Assembly: GCA_035494015.1 (NCBI GenBank)
Contig: DATJHJ010000009.1
Location: 5,298-69,297, forward strand
Reading direction: 5' to 3'
From: CADCTB01 sp035494015
GTDB taxonomy: Bacteria; Actinomycetota; Acidimicrobiia; Acidimicrobiales; AC-14
Length of the DNA: 64,000 nt
Positions 42,943-50,340 of the stretch are shown here, one piece after another; within the stretch, counting starts at the first letter, position 1, and the number at the start of each line of letters is the position of its first letter. Both the position numbers and the translations under genes were made by a program. The notes below the pieces were generated by a model. It did no database searches, was not told the DNA's origin, and was given only the letters and a program-made list of their open reading frames with translations.

Positions 42943-44076
42943 TTGACGGAGCTCGGGACCCCCGGGCCAACCGTCGCCCTCGTCCACGACTACCTGACGC
43001 AGCGGGGCGGCGCAGAGCGGGTCGTGCTGTCCATGCTCAAGGCGTTCCCTGGCGCGCCCCTCCACACCTCCCTCTACGACGCCCAGGGCACGTACCCCGA
43101 GTTCCGGACGGCGACGATCAGGACCTCCCCGCTCGATCGATCGAGCCTCCTTCGCACCCACCATCGCCTCGCGCTCCCGTTCCTGGCCCCGGCGTTCGGG
43201 CGCCAGCGGATCGAGGCCGACGTGGTGATCTGCAGCTCGAGCGGCTGGGCCCACGGGGTCGGCGTCGGCGCCGGTGCCCGAAAGGTCGTCTACTGCTACT
43301 CGCCGGCACGCTGGCTCTACGACGGGCGCCGGTACCTCGGCCCCGCCCGAGCGGCCATGGCCAGGATTGCCGTTGCCGCCTCGCCGCCCCTGGTCCGCTG
43401 GGACCGCAAGGCGGCGGCGACCGCAGACCGGTACCTCACCCTGTCCACCGCAGTACGGGAGCGCATCCGCGACATCTATGGGATCGAGGCCGAGATACTC
43501 CACCCGCCCCCGATCCTCGACCCCACCGGGCCGAGCCACGCCCCGACGGACGTGGAGCCGGGGTTTTTCCTGTGCGTCTCTCGCCTGCTTCCCTACAAGA
43601 ACGTCGACGCCATCCTGGCCGCCTTCGCCGACCTCACGAGCGAGCGGCTCGTCGTCGTGGGCAGCGGTCCCGAGAGGGAACGCTTGGCGGCCGTCGCCGG
43701 GCCCAACGTGCGGTTCCTCGGCCGAGTGGCCGACGAGGAGCTGCGCTGGCTCTATCGGGAGTGTGTCGCCGTCGTCGCCGCCAGCTACGAGGACTACGGC
43801 TTGACGCCCTTGGAGGGTGCGGTGTTCGGGCGGCCGGCCGTCGTCCTCAGGGCGGGCGGCTTCCTCGAGACCGTTCGGGAGGGCGCCACAGGTGTCTTCT
43901 TCGACGAGCCCGACCCTCGCCGGCTCGTCCCCGCCCTGCGCACCGCCCTGACGACGGAGTGGTCCCGTTCCGACCTGCAGGACCAGGCCGAGCGCTTCAG
44001 CGAGGACCGGTTTGTCCGCCGCCTCCGGGAGATCGTCGCCGAAGAGGCTCGGGGAGGACCGGGTGGTGCCCGCTAG
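42943..44076 (+). CDS. GT4-family glycosyltransferase (WbaZ/mannosyltransferase-like)
   Basis: A 377-residue GT-B enzyme. N-terminal VALVHDYLTQRGGAERVVLSML and ICSSSGWAHGVGVGAGARKVVYCYSPARWLYD match the branch often annotated WbaZ-like mannosyltransferase. C-terminal SRLLPYKNVDAILAAF and ASYEDYGLTPLEGAVFGRPAVVLRAGG form the donor site. The TTG start at 42943 lies 10 bp after the initiating transferase stop, so this enzyme probably adds the second sugar. Donor specificity is inferred only. Confidence 0.87.
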   Translation: MTELGTPGPTVALVHDYLTQRGGAERVVLSMLKAFPGAPLHTSLYDAQGTYPEFRTATIRTSPLDRSSLLRTHHRLALPFLAPAFGRQRIEADVVICSSSGWAHGVGVGAGARKVVYCYSPARWLYDGRRYLGPARAAMARIAVAASPPLVRWDRKAAATADRYLTLSTAVRERIRDIYGIEAEILHPPPILDPTGPSHAPTDVEPGFFLCVSRLLPYKNVDAILAAFADLTSERLVVVGSGPERERLAAVAGPNVRFLGRVADEELRWLYRECVAVVAASYEDYGLTPLEGAVFGRPAVVLRAGGFLETVREGATGVFFDEPDPRRLVPALRTALTTEWSRSDLQDQAERFSEDRFVRRLREIVAEEARGGPGGAR

Positions 44077-44087
44077 GTTGCCGGTCC

Positions 44088-45131
44088 TCAGCCCACGTCG
44101 AACCAGCCGGCCACGTCGGCGACGACCTGCGTGGTCCCGGCCCCGTTGAAGATCGTCACCTGGCCGTTGGCCCCGACCTTGGCCGTGACCAGGTTGGGCA
44201 CGGTCTGGCCGGGCACGAAGTTGAGGTTGGCAGCCAACGGCATGGCCTCGCCCGTCGGGTAGACGGTGAGGTAGCTGGCAGCCGTCGGCTGGGTCACCGT
44301 GACGTTGAGGACCACGGCCGACACGCCGGTGGCGGGAACCCCGCCCCGCCCCGTCACCTGCAGGTTCAGGCTGCCACCGGCGCCGATCGGTGCGGTGGGC
44401 GCCCCGGTGCCGAAGCGGGTGTCGAGGATGCGGGCCGGCGTGAGGGCGTGGAAGCCGGCGCCGGGCGATGGTGCCGTCGGGAGCGTGGTGGTCGTCGTCG
44501 GGGCGACGGTGGTCGGCGTGGTCGTGGTGGTGACCGGGCCGCCGGCGAAGATCTGGACGCCGATGTACACGTTGCCGAGGGCGTAGCCGCCGCCGGACCA
44601 GGTCTGGCCCGGGCTGGTGTGCCAGGAGCCGATGCCCACCTTGGTGTAGTTCGGGTTGAGGATGTTGGCCCGGTGGTCGGGGCTGTTCATGAGCTGGTTC
44701 TCGAGGTTGGCGGCGGCGACGAGGGGGTCGGTGAGGGCGTTGGCCCAGGCGATGTTCTCCCCCGCCCCCGAATAGACGAGGCCGGTGGAGCCGAGGATGT
44801 TGAACACCGTCTGGGTGAGGCAGCCCAGGATGGTGTGGCTGAAGTAGTTGCGGACGCCCATGTCGGTGGCCCGGCCGAGGACGGTGAAGCCGCAGCCCAG
44901 GTAGGGGGCGTCCTCGGCGTTGGCGCCCAGCGTCGGGTCGGCGACCAGGGGGGCGAGGCCGTTGGCCGCCCGGTCCTGGTTCAACAGGGTCAGCATGCGC
45001 TGGTCGAAGGTCTGGTCGGCTGAAGCGCGGTGGGCGGGGAGGACGAGGGCGGCCAGCACGATCGCCATGCCCACCACCGCGGCCTGGAAGCGCCGACGGA
45101 CGGGGGATTCAACAGCTCGGCTGGTGCTCAT
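44088..45131 (-). CDS. Secreted CAP/SCP-domain protein with C-terminal beta domain (paralogue 1)
   Basis: A 347-residue exported protein. Signal peptide at 1-39 (FQAAVVGMAIVLAALVLPAHRASA). The CAP domain (about 40-195) has GENIAWAN, FSHTILGC, DHRANILNP and GIGSWHTSPG, with Cys80 and Cys104 conserved in the neighbouring paralogue. A Thr-rich linker (TTTTTPTTVAPTTTTTLPT) joins a C-terminal domain starting FHALTPARILDTRFGTG, a module common in actinobacterial surface proteins. CAP proteins act outside the cell in varied ways. It is divergent from the sigma-transpeptidase fusion gene. Confidence 0.82.
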   Translation of the reverse strand: MSTSRAVESPVRRRFQAAVVGMAIVLAALVLPAHRASADQTFDQRMLTLLNQDRAANGLAPLVADPTLGANAEDAPYLGCGFTVLGRATDMGVRNYFSHTILGCLTQTVFNILGSTGLVYSGAGENIAWANALTDPLVAAANLENQLMNSPDHRANILNPNYTKVGIGSWHTSPGQTWSGGGYALGNVYIGVQIFAGGPVTTTTTPTTVAPTTTTTLPTAPSPGAGFHALTPARILDTRFGTGAPTAPIGAGGSLNLQVTGRGGVPATGVSAVVLNVTVTQPTAASYLTVYPTGEAMPLAANLNFVPGQTVPNLVTAKVGANGQVTIFNGAGTTQVVADVAGWFDVG

Positions 45132-45170
45132 CGGTCTCGCCCATCGGCACACAGGGCGGCCAAACTTGAG

Positions 45171-45189
45171 CACTTTCGCGCGGAAAGTG
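45171..45189. promoter_or_regulatory. Perfect inverted repeat CACTTTC-N5-GAAAGTG
   Basis: Seven-base perfect arms around GCGCG, between the divergent CAP gene (start 45131) and the sigma fusion gene (start 45284). The symmetry and place suggest a site for a dimeric regulator. It is not followed by a T tract and no stop codon precedes it, so a terminator is unlikely. Confidence 0.4.
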
Positions 45190-45218
45190 GCGGAATCGAC
45201 CACGGAGGGTCTGTAGCG

Positions 45219-45246
45219 CCCATCGGCCCCCGGCGATGGGTACCCT
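45219..45246 (+). promoter_or_regulatory. Inverted repeat CCCATCG-N8-CGATGGG abutting a -10-like TACCCT
   Basis: The perfect 7-bp arms end at 45240 and TACCCT (TAnnnT) follows at once at 45241-45246. Transcription would start near 45253, about 30 nt before the GTG at 45284, which has GGAGG 7 nt upstream. The repeat covers the place of the spacer of the promoter, a natural spot for an operator. Confidence 0.4.
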
Positions 45247-45283
45247 GGCCGGGCCCGGGGGGAGCCCGGCGGGAGGATGCGGA

Positions 45284-47053
45284 GTGCGTGCCGGGAGCCG
45301 GTCAGTCGACGCAGGATCACCCCTCGGCATCTCCCTCGACGACCTTTACCGCCTTCACGCCGCCCACGCCCTGCGGGTGGCGCGGTCGATCACCCACAAC
45401 CCCGAGGACGCCGCCGACGCCGTCGCCGAGGCCTTCACCGGGATCCTGGGGGCGGTCTCCAGCGGCCGGCTGACCGACGCCGAGAGCTTCCGGCCCTACC
45501 TGGTGGTGGCCACCCGCAACGCCGCCATCGACATCGTCCGCCGGTCCGGCCGGGTGCAGCCCACGGACCAGTCCGGCAGTCTCGACGCCGTGGCCACCGC
45601 CGCCGGCCCATCCGATCGGCTCCTGGCCGGCGAGGACCGTGACCTCGTCGCCGGGGCCTTCGCCACCCTCCCGCCCCGCTGGCGGGCCGTCCTCTGGCTC
45701 ACCGAGGTCGAGCGTCTCCCCCCGCGCGACGTCGCCCCGCTCCTCGGCCTGACCGCCAACAACGTCGCCCAGCTGGCCGCCCGCGCCCGGTCACGGTTGC
45801 GCCGCCAGTACGTCCAGAGCCACGTCCGCAACCACGCCCGCGGGGACTGCGCCGAGGCCACCGAGCTGCTGGGCGGCCTGGTGGCGGGTGCGCTGACCGC
45901 GGCCCAGGCCGAGCGGGTCCGCGACCACCTGGAGGGGTGTGCCGCGTGCCGGGCCCGGCGCAGCGAGGTCGAGGATCTCGGGCTGGCCCTGCGCCGGGCC
46001 ACCCTGCCAGCCGCCCTCGCCGGCCTCCGGCGACGGCGGCCCTGGCGCCGGCACTGGCCGTTCGGGCGACTGGGCGCCCGCCCCCGGGTGTGGGCCGCAG
46101 CTGCCGCTGTCGATCCCGCGGCGGCGAGCCAACTGGACGTCGCCGTCCGGCTCGGGAGCTCTCCTGCGGTCCAGCAGGTGGCGGCCGCCGTGGTCGGCGG
46201 GCTGCTGGTCCTGGGGGTGGGGACCGCGGTGGTTCGCCACGACGACCCGCCCGCCCCGGCTGCGGCGCCGGCGGTGACGCAGACGGCGGGCGCCCTGCCC
46301 TCGACGACGGTGGCCGTCCCCACGCCCGACCCGACCACGCCCACGACGGCGCCGGCCCCCGTCTCCGTCGCCTCCGCCCCGGCCCCGCCGGCGGCCGCCG
46401 CTGCGTTCGTCCCCCGGGGACCCCTGGCCACCGCCCAGCCCAGCACCGTCGCCCATGCCCTCGGCAGCCCGCTTGCCGTGTTCGACGCCCCCGGGGCGAC
46501 GGCGGCCACCCGCGTCCTGCCCAACCCGCGGTCCTCGGGGGCGCCCCTGGTCCTGCTCGTGGTCGACCAGCGCCCGGGATGGCTGCAGGTGCTCCTCCCG
46601 GTCCGGCCCAACGGCAGTACCGGCTGGATCCGAGCGGGCGACGTCAGCCTGACCACCCATGACTTCCGGATCGTCGTCGAGCTGGCGGCCCACCGGATCA
46701 CCGCCTACCAGGGAACCGCGGTGCTGCTGTCGGAGGCCATCGGGGTGGGCACGGCCGAGGCCCCCACGCCCGGGGGCCGCTACTACGTGACCGAGCTCTT
46801 CCAGCCGCTGGACTCGGCCGGTCGGCTGGATCCCGGTGGCCCCTACGGGCCGTATGCCTACGGGCTGTCGGGCTACTCGGACGTCCTCTACGACTTCGCC
46901 GGGGGCGACGGCCAGTTCGGCATCCACGGGACCAACGAGCCCGCCCTGCTCGGCCAGGACGTCAGCCACGGCTGCATCCGGATGAGCAACGCCGGGATCA
47001 CCCGCCTGGCGGGCATCCTCCCCCTCGGCGTCCCGGTCGACATCCTGCCCTAG
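45284..47053 (+). CDS. ECF sigma factor / zinc-finger anti-sigma / membrane helix / L,D-transpeptidase fusion
   Basis: One 589-residue frame with no stop. Residues 17-88 are ECF sigma region 2 (LYRLHAAHALRVARSIT, EDAADAVAEAFTGI, RPYLVVATRNAAIDIVRR); 120-175 are region 4 (FATLPPRWRAVLWLTEVE, APLLGLTANNVAQLAARARS). His215, Cys219 and Cys222 form the H-x3-C-x2-C zinc motif of anti-sigma factors. One membrane helix spans about 296-317. A Pro/Thr/Ala linker (320-378) leads to an SH3-like segment (about 390-455), then an L,D-transpeptidase domain (460-589) with GIHGTNEP and SHGCIRMSN, catalytic Cys564. Topology would put the sigma part inside and the enzyme outside. GTG 45284 has GGAGG 7 nt upstream. 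ECF factors with zinc-finger and membrane extensions are known; I do not know one ending in a transpeptidase. Confidence 0.85.
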   Translation: MRAGSRSVDAGSPLGISLDDLYRLHAAHALRVARSITHNPEDAADAVAEAFTGILGAVSSGRLTDAESFRPYLVVATRNAAIDIVRRSGRVQPTDQSGSLDAVATAAGPSDRLLAGEDRDLVAGAFATLPPRWRAVLWLTEVERLPPRDVAPLLGLTANNVAQLAARARSRLRRQYVQSHVRNHARGDCAEATELLGGLVAGALTAAQAERVRDHLEGCAACRARRSEVEDLGLALRRATLPAALAGLRRRRPWRRHWPFGRLGARPRVWAAAAAVDPAAASQLDVAVRLGSSPAVQQVAAAVVGGLLVLGVGTAVVRHDDPPAPAAAPAVTQTAGALPSTTVAVPTPDPTTPTTAPAPVSVASAPAPPAAAAAFVPRGPLATAQPSTVAHALGSPLAVFDAPGATAATRVLPNPRSSGAPLVLLVVDQRPGWLQVLLPVRPNGSTGWIRAGDVSLTTHDFRIVVELAAHRITAYQGTAVLLSEAIGVGTAEAPTPGGRYYVTELFQPLDSAGRLDPGGPYGPYAYGLSGYSDVLYDFAGGDGQFGIHGTNEPALLGQDVSHGCIRMSNAGITRLAGILPLGVPVDILP

Positions 47054-47066
47054 GCGCGGGAGTCAA

Positions 47067-47082
47067 TAGGTCATTTGGCCTA
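47067..47082. promoter_or_regulatory. Near-palindrome TAGGTCATTTGGCCTA before the second CAP gene
   Basis: Twelve of 16 bases are symmetric. It lies 14 bp after the fusion-gene stop and 38 bp before ATG 47120. It could be an operator or a short terminator stem. The surrounding 50 bp are AT-rich for this genome. Confidence 0.25.
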
Positions 47083-47119
47083 AAGCTTTTTCCTCCTGCT
47101 GCCGACGCTGCGTGGCATC

Positions 47120-48571
47120 ATGACCACGCACAGCACCAGAAGGCTCGCCGGTACCGCACTCATGGTGGCGGTCCTGCTCGCCGGGCTACTCGCTGCCCTC
47201 GTCCCGGCCGCCCCCGCCTCGGCCTCTGACGACGGCGGGTTTGCCGCCCGGATGCTCGAGCTGCTCAACCAGCAGCGGTCGGCGGCCAGCCTTCCTGCGC
47301 TCTCGTGGTCACCCGGCCTGGCCGGCGTCGCCGAGGACAGCCCGTACACCGGCTGCGGCTTCACCGTGCCCGGCCGGGCCAAGGACATGGGCGTTCGCAA
47401 CTACTTCAGCCACACCATCCTCGGCTGCGGGACCCAGACGGTGTTCAACGTGCTGTCCGCGGCGGGGATCCAGTCCTCGGCCAGCGGCGAGAACATCGCC
47501 TGGGTCAGCGGGATGACCGACCCGAAGCTGGCCGCCGAGCGGCTGATGAACGACCTGATGGCCGACGCGGGCCACCGGGCCAACATCCTGAGCCCCAACT
47601 ACAACACCGTCGGCATCGGCTCGTGGCATACCGCCGCCGGCCAGACCTGGACCGGCGGGGGCGGCGCCCTGGGCAACGTCTTCATCGGGACGCAGGTCTT
47701 CGGCCACACCACGGCCACCGGCCCCCAGCCGGCGGGCGTGCCCACCAACGTCAAGGCCACCGGCGGCAACGGCGCCGTCTCGGTGACCTGGTCGCCCGCC
47801 GCCGGCCCGGCGCCCGACGTCTACGGCGTGTTCGCGTGGAACAGTGCCGGCTACACGGCCAAGTACGCCACCGCCTGCGCCACCTGCACGACCGCCACGG
47901 TCACCGGCCTGGCCAACGGTGGCACCTACTACGTCACCGTCTACGGGTACAACGCCGCCGGGTGGGGGAACCCGGGCACGTCGAACTGGGTGACCGTCGC
48001 CGCCCCGCCCGGCGCCCCGACCGCGGTGCGCATCCTGCCCGGCGACGGCGCCATGACCGGGACGTGGCACGGCCCCACTAACCCGGGCACCGCCATCGAC
48101 GGCTACGCCCTGTTCGTCTTCGACGCCAACGGCTACACCAACCACTTCGCCTGGGTGTGCCCGACCTGCACCACCGGCACGGCCACCGGCCTGGTCAACG
48201 GCCACTCGTACTACGCCGTCGTCTACGCCCACGACCCGAACGGCTGGGGCGCGCCGACGGTCTCTGGCTGGATCGTGGCCGGCACCCCCGCCCCGCCGGC
48301 GACGGTGTCGGCCACCCGGGCCAACAGCGCCGCCCAGCTCTCATGGGCCGCGGCGACCAATTCCGGGGCCGCGATCGACATGTACGGCCTGTTCGCCTTC
48401 GACGCCAACGGCTACACCGGCGTGTACGCCACCGCCTGTGCCACGTGCACCTCGGGCACCCTTCCCGGCCTGGTCAACGGCAAGGCCTACACGGTGGCGG
48501 TCTACGCCCACAACGCCCGGGGCTGGGGCGCCCCCACGCTGTCGGGTACGGTGACCCCCGGCGCGCCGTAA
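47120..48571 (+). CDS. Secreted CAP/SCP-domain protein with three FN3-like repeats (paralogue 2)
   Basis: A 483-residue exported protein. Signal peptide 1-36 (ALMVAVLLAGLLAALVPAAPASA). The CAP domain (about 40-197) closely matches the divergent paralogue: YTGCGFTVPGRAKDMGVRNY, FSHTILGC, GENIAWVS, GHRANILSPN, GIGSWHTAAG. Three fibronectin-III-like repeats follow (about 205-295, 298-387, 390-480). Each carries a CxxC at the same place: Cys253/256, Cys347/350 and Cys440/443, always before a T-x-T-G-L-x-N-G turn. It directly follows the sigma-transpeptidase fusion on the same strand, 66 bp apart. Confidence 0.82.
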   Translation: MTTHSTRRLAGTALMVAVLLAGLLAALVPAAPASASDDGGFAARMLELLNQQRSAASLPALSWSPGLAGVAEDSPYTGCGFTVPGRAKDMGVRNYFSHTILGCGTQTVFNVLSAAGIQSSASGENIAWVSGMTDPKLAAERLMNDLMADAGHRANILSPNYNTVGIGSWHTAAGQTWTGGGGALGNVFIGTQVFGHTTATGPQPAGVPTNVKATGGNGAVSVTWSPAAGPAPDVYGVFAWNSAGYTAKYATACATCTTATVTGLANGGTYYVTVYGYNAAGWGNPGTSNWVTVAAPPGAPTAVRILPGDGAMTGTWHGPTNPGTAIDGYALFVFDANGYTNHFAWVCPTCTTGTATGLVNGHSYYAVVYAHDPNGWGAPTVSGWIVAGTPAPPATVSATRANSAAQLSWAAATNSGAAIDMYGLFAFDANGYTGVYATACATCTSGTLPGLVNGKAYTVAVYAHNARGWGAPTLSGTVTPGAP

Positions 48572-48619
48572 AGGGCAGGTCACGGCGCGTTGTCGCGCCG
48601 GCTCCGCCGACCCTCGGGT

Positions 48620-48625
48620 TACCAT
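48620..48625 (+). promoter_or_regulatory. -10 box of a leaderless gene (TACCAT)
   Basis: TACCAT fits TAnnnT and ends 7 nt before ATG 48633. An earlier in-frame ATG at 48624 overlaps the box itself, so it cannot be translated from this transcript. This selects 48633 as the start. Confidence 0.5.
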
Positions 48626-48632
48626 GGAGCGA

Positions 48633-49709
48633 ATGGGCCGGTGCCACGAGTTCGGCTCTCAGATCCGTGAAGGCTGCGGTCATCCGATGAGAGCGGGCGA
48701 GCGGGCCTGTGCCTGCCCGGAGTGCGGCGTCGTCTGCCAGGGCCTGTTCGACGGCTGCCCGGACGTCTGGGCCCGCGGCCCCCGGCCGGTCGCCTTGATC
48801 AACGTGGCCGCCCTCGGTGGCAACGGCGTGACCGTCCGAGCCCTCAACGCCGGCGCGACGCAGGCCCCGCGCCGGGCCCCGGCCGGGCCGACCATCAACG
48901 CCGGCCAGGTGGGCCAGGCCGGCTCGCAGCCGCTGCCTCCCCCCCCACCGCCGCCAGGGGCCCCGACCAACGGCTTCTACACCACGTCGCCGCCGCCCCC
49001 GCCGCCGCTGCGCCCCCCGAGCGAGGCCCGGACCGAGGTCCTGCAGTGGTTCGAGGACGCCTTCGACGAGCTGCGCAACGAGCTCCACGCCGTGGTCAGC
49101 ACGGTGACCCGCCAGCAGGCCATGCTGGCCGAGCTGCTCGACTCGCGTGAGGCCGAGCTCCGGGTCGTCCTCGTGGCCGAGTCCCTGCCCGAGCTGGCCG
49201 GCGAGGCGGCGGCCAAGGCCCTGGCCAGCGAGTCCGGCGGGCTGGCCGACATGGTCGCCGGCTACCTGGACGACTTCCGCACCGCGGTCGAGGCCCAGGA
49301 GCGGTCGAACGCGTCGGTCATGGACCACATGCGGGAGCTGCTGCAACGGATCGAGGCCACGGCCGAGTGGCAGACCGAGGATGCCCGGGTCGAGGGCGAC
49401 GCCAGACTCGACGCCCTCAAGGCGTCGGTGGCCCGCCAGCTGCGCCCCGTCGCCGCCGATGTCGCCGCCCTGGCCGCCGAGGTCGAGGCCGTGCAGGAGC
49501 GCGAAGCGGCGCGCACCCGGGCCCTGAAGGCGTCGCTGACCAAGCAGCTCCAGCCCCTGGCCGCCAAGCTCGATGCCGCCGTGGGCCGGTCCGACCAGCA
49601 GCTGGCCGAGATCCGCGCCCGGCTCGACGCCCTGGCTGGGGAGAGCGGCGCTCTGCCCAGCCCCCGGGTCGTGACCCGGCGGCGGCCCTCGGCCTCGCCG
49701 CGCAGCTAA
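48633..49709 (+). CDS. Cysteine-rich N-terminus plus coiled-coil protein
   Basis: A 358-residue soluble protein. The first 45 residues hold seven Cys (positions 4, 15, 26, 28, 31, 35, 42; e.g. CACPECGVVC), a likely zinc-binding module. Residues about 85-135 are rich in Pro (two runs of six to eight), and the rest is coiled coil (WFEDAFDELRNELHAVVSTV; RQLRPVAADVAALAAEVEAVQ). The coiled part resembles in style, though not clearly in sequence, the 514-residue protein at 19 kb. Function unknown. It ends 4 bp from the convergent sua5 stop. Confidence 0.65.
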   Translation: MGRCHEFGSQIREGCGHPMRAGERACACPECGVVCQGLFDGCPDVWARGPRPVALINVAALGGNGVTVRALNAGATQAPRRAPAGPTINAGQVGQAGSQPLPPPPPPPGAPTNGFYTTSPPPPPPLRPPSEARTEVLQWFEDAFDELRNELHAVVSTVTRQQAMLAELLDSREAELRVVLVAESLPELAGEAAAKALASESGGLADMVAGYLDDFRTAVEAQERSNASVMDHMRELLQRIEATAEWQTEDARVEGDARLDALKASVARQLRPVAADVAALAAEVEAVQEREAARTRALKASLTKQLQPLAAKLDAAVGRSDQQLAEIRARLDALAGESGALPSPRVVTRRRPSASPRS

Positions 49710-49713
49710 GCGC

Positions 49714-50340
49714 TCAGGCCGTCCCGGCCCGGGCCAACAGCTCGGCCCACGGGATCCGCCCCTCCCGGAGCAACTTGAGGTCGTGGCCGGTGCAGTCGAC
49801 CACCGTCGACGGGGTGCCGGTGCAGGCCCCGGCGTCCAGGACGACGGGGACGGCGGCGCCGAACGCCTCCGCCACCGCCTCGGCCGTGGTGAGCGGGGGC
49901 TGCCCGTGGAGGTTGGCGCTGGTGGTGGCTAGGGGCCCGGCGGCCGCGCACAAGGCCTGGGCCACGAGGTGGGCCGGGCTGCGGACGCCGACGGTGAGCT
50001 CGTCCTCGCCCAGGTCGGCGCCCAGGTCGGGCCGGGCGGGCAGGACGATGGTCAGCGGCCCGGGCCAGTAGGCCGCCATCAGCTCCAGGGCCAGGTCGGG
50101 CACGGCGGTGGCCACGGAGAGGGCCTGCTCCACCCCGGTGACGAGCAGGGGCAGGCTCACGTCGCGCGGCCGCCGCTTGGCCGCGAAGATGCGATCGGTG
50201 GCGCCGGGCCGGAAGGGGTCGACGGCCAGCCCGTACACGGTGTCGGTGGGGATCCCGACCGGCAGGGCCTGGCCCAGCGCCCGCACGGCTTGGAGCACGG
50301 CAGTCGGCGGGGGCGGATCCCCGACCGCGGGGACGATCAT
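49714..50340 (-). CDS. L-threonylcarbamoyladenylate synthase (TsaC/Sua5)
   Basis: A 208-residue YrdC-fold enzyme that makes threonylcarbamoyl-AMP for the t6A37 tRNA modification. Motifs: GIPTDTVYGLAVDP, IFAAKRRPRDVSLPLLV, YWPGPLTIVLPA, VGVRSPAHLVAQAL and GPLATTSANLHGQPP. It is the short TsaC form with no extra Sua5 C-terminal domain. It overlaps prmC by 4 bp. In many actinobacteria this pair leads straight into ptp-glyA-wecA-atp; here that block is about 31 kb further on. Confidence 0.92.
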   Translation of the reverse strand: MIVPAVGDPPPPTAVLQAVRALGQALPVGIPTDTVYGLAVDPFRPGATDRIFAAKRRPRDVSLPLLVTGVEQALSVATAVPDLALELMAAYWPGPLTIVLPARPDLGADLGEDELTVGVRSPAHLVAQALCAAAGPLATTSANLHGQPPLTTAEAVAEAFGAAVPVVLDAGACTGTPSTVVDCTGHDLKLLREGRIPWAELLARAGTA

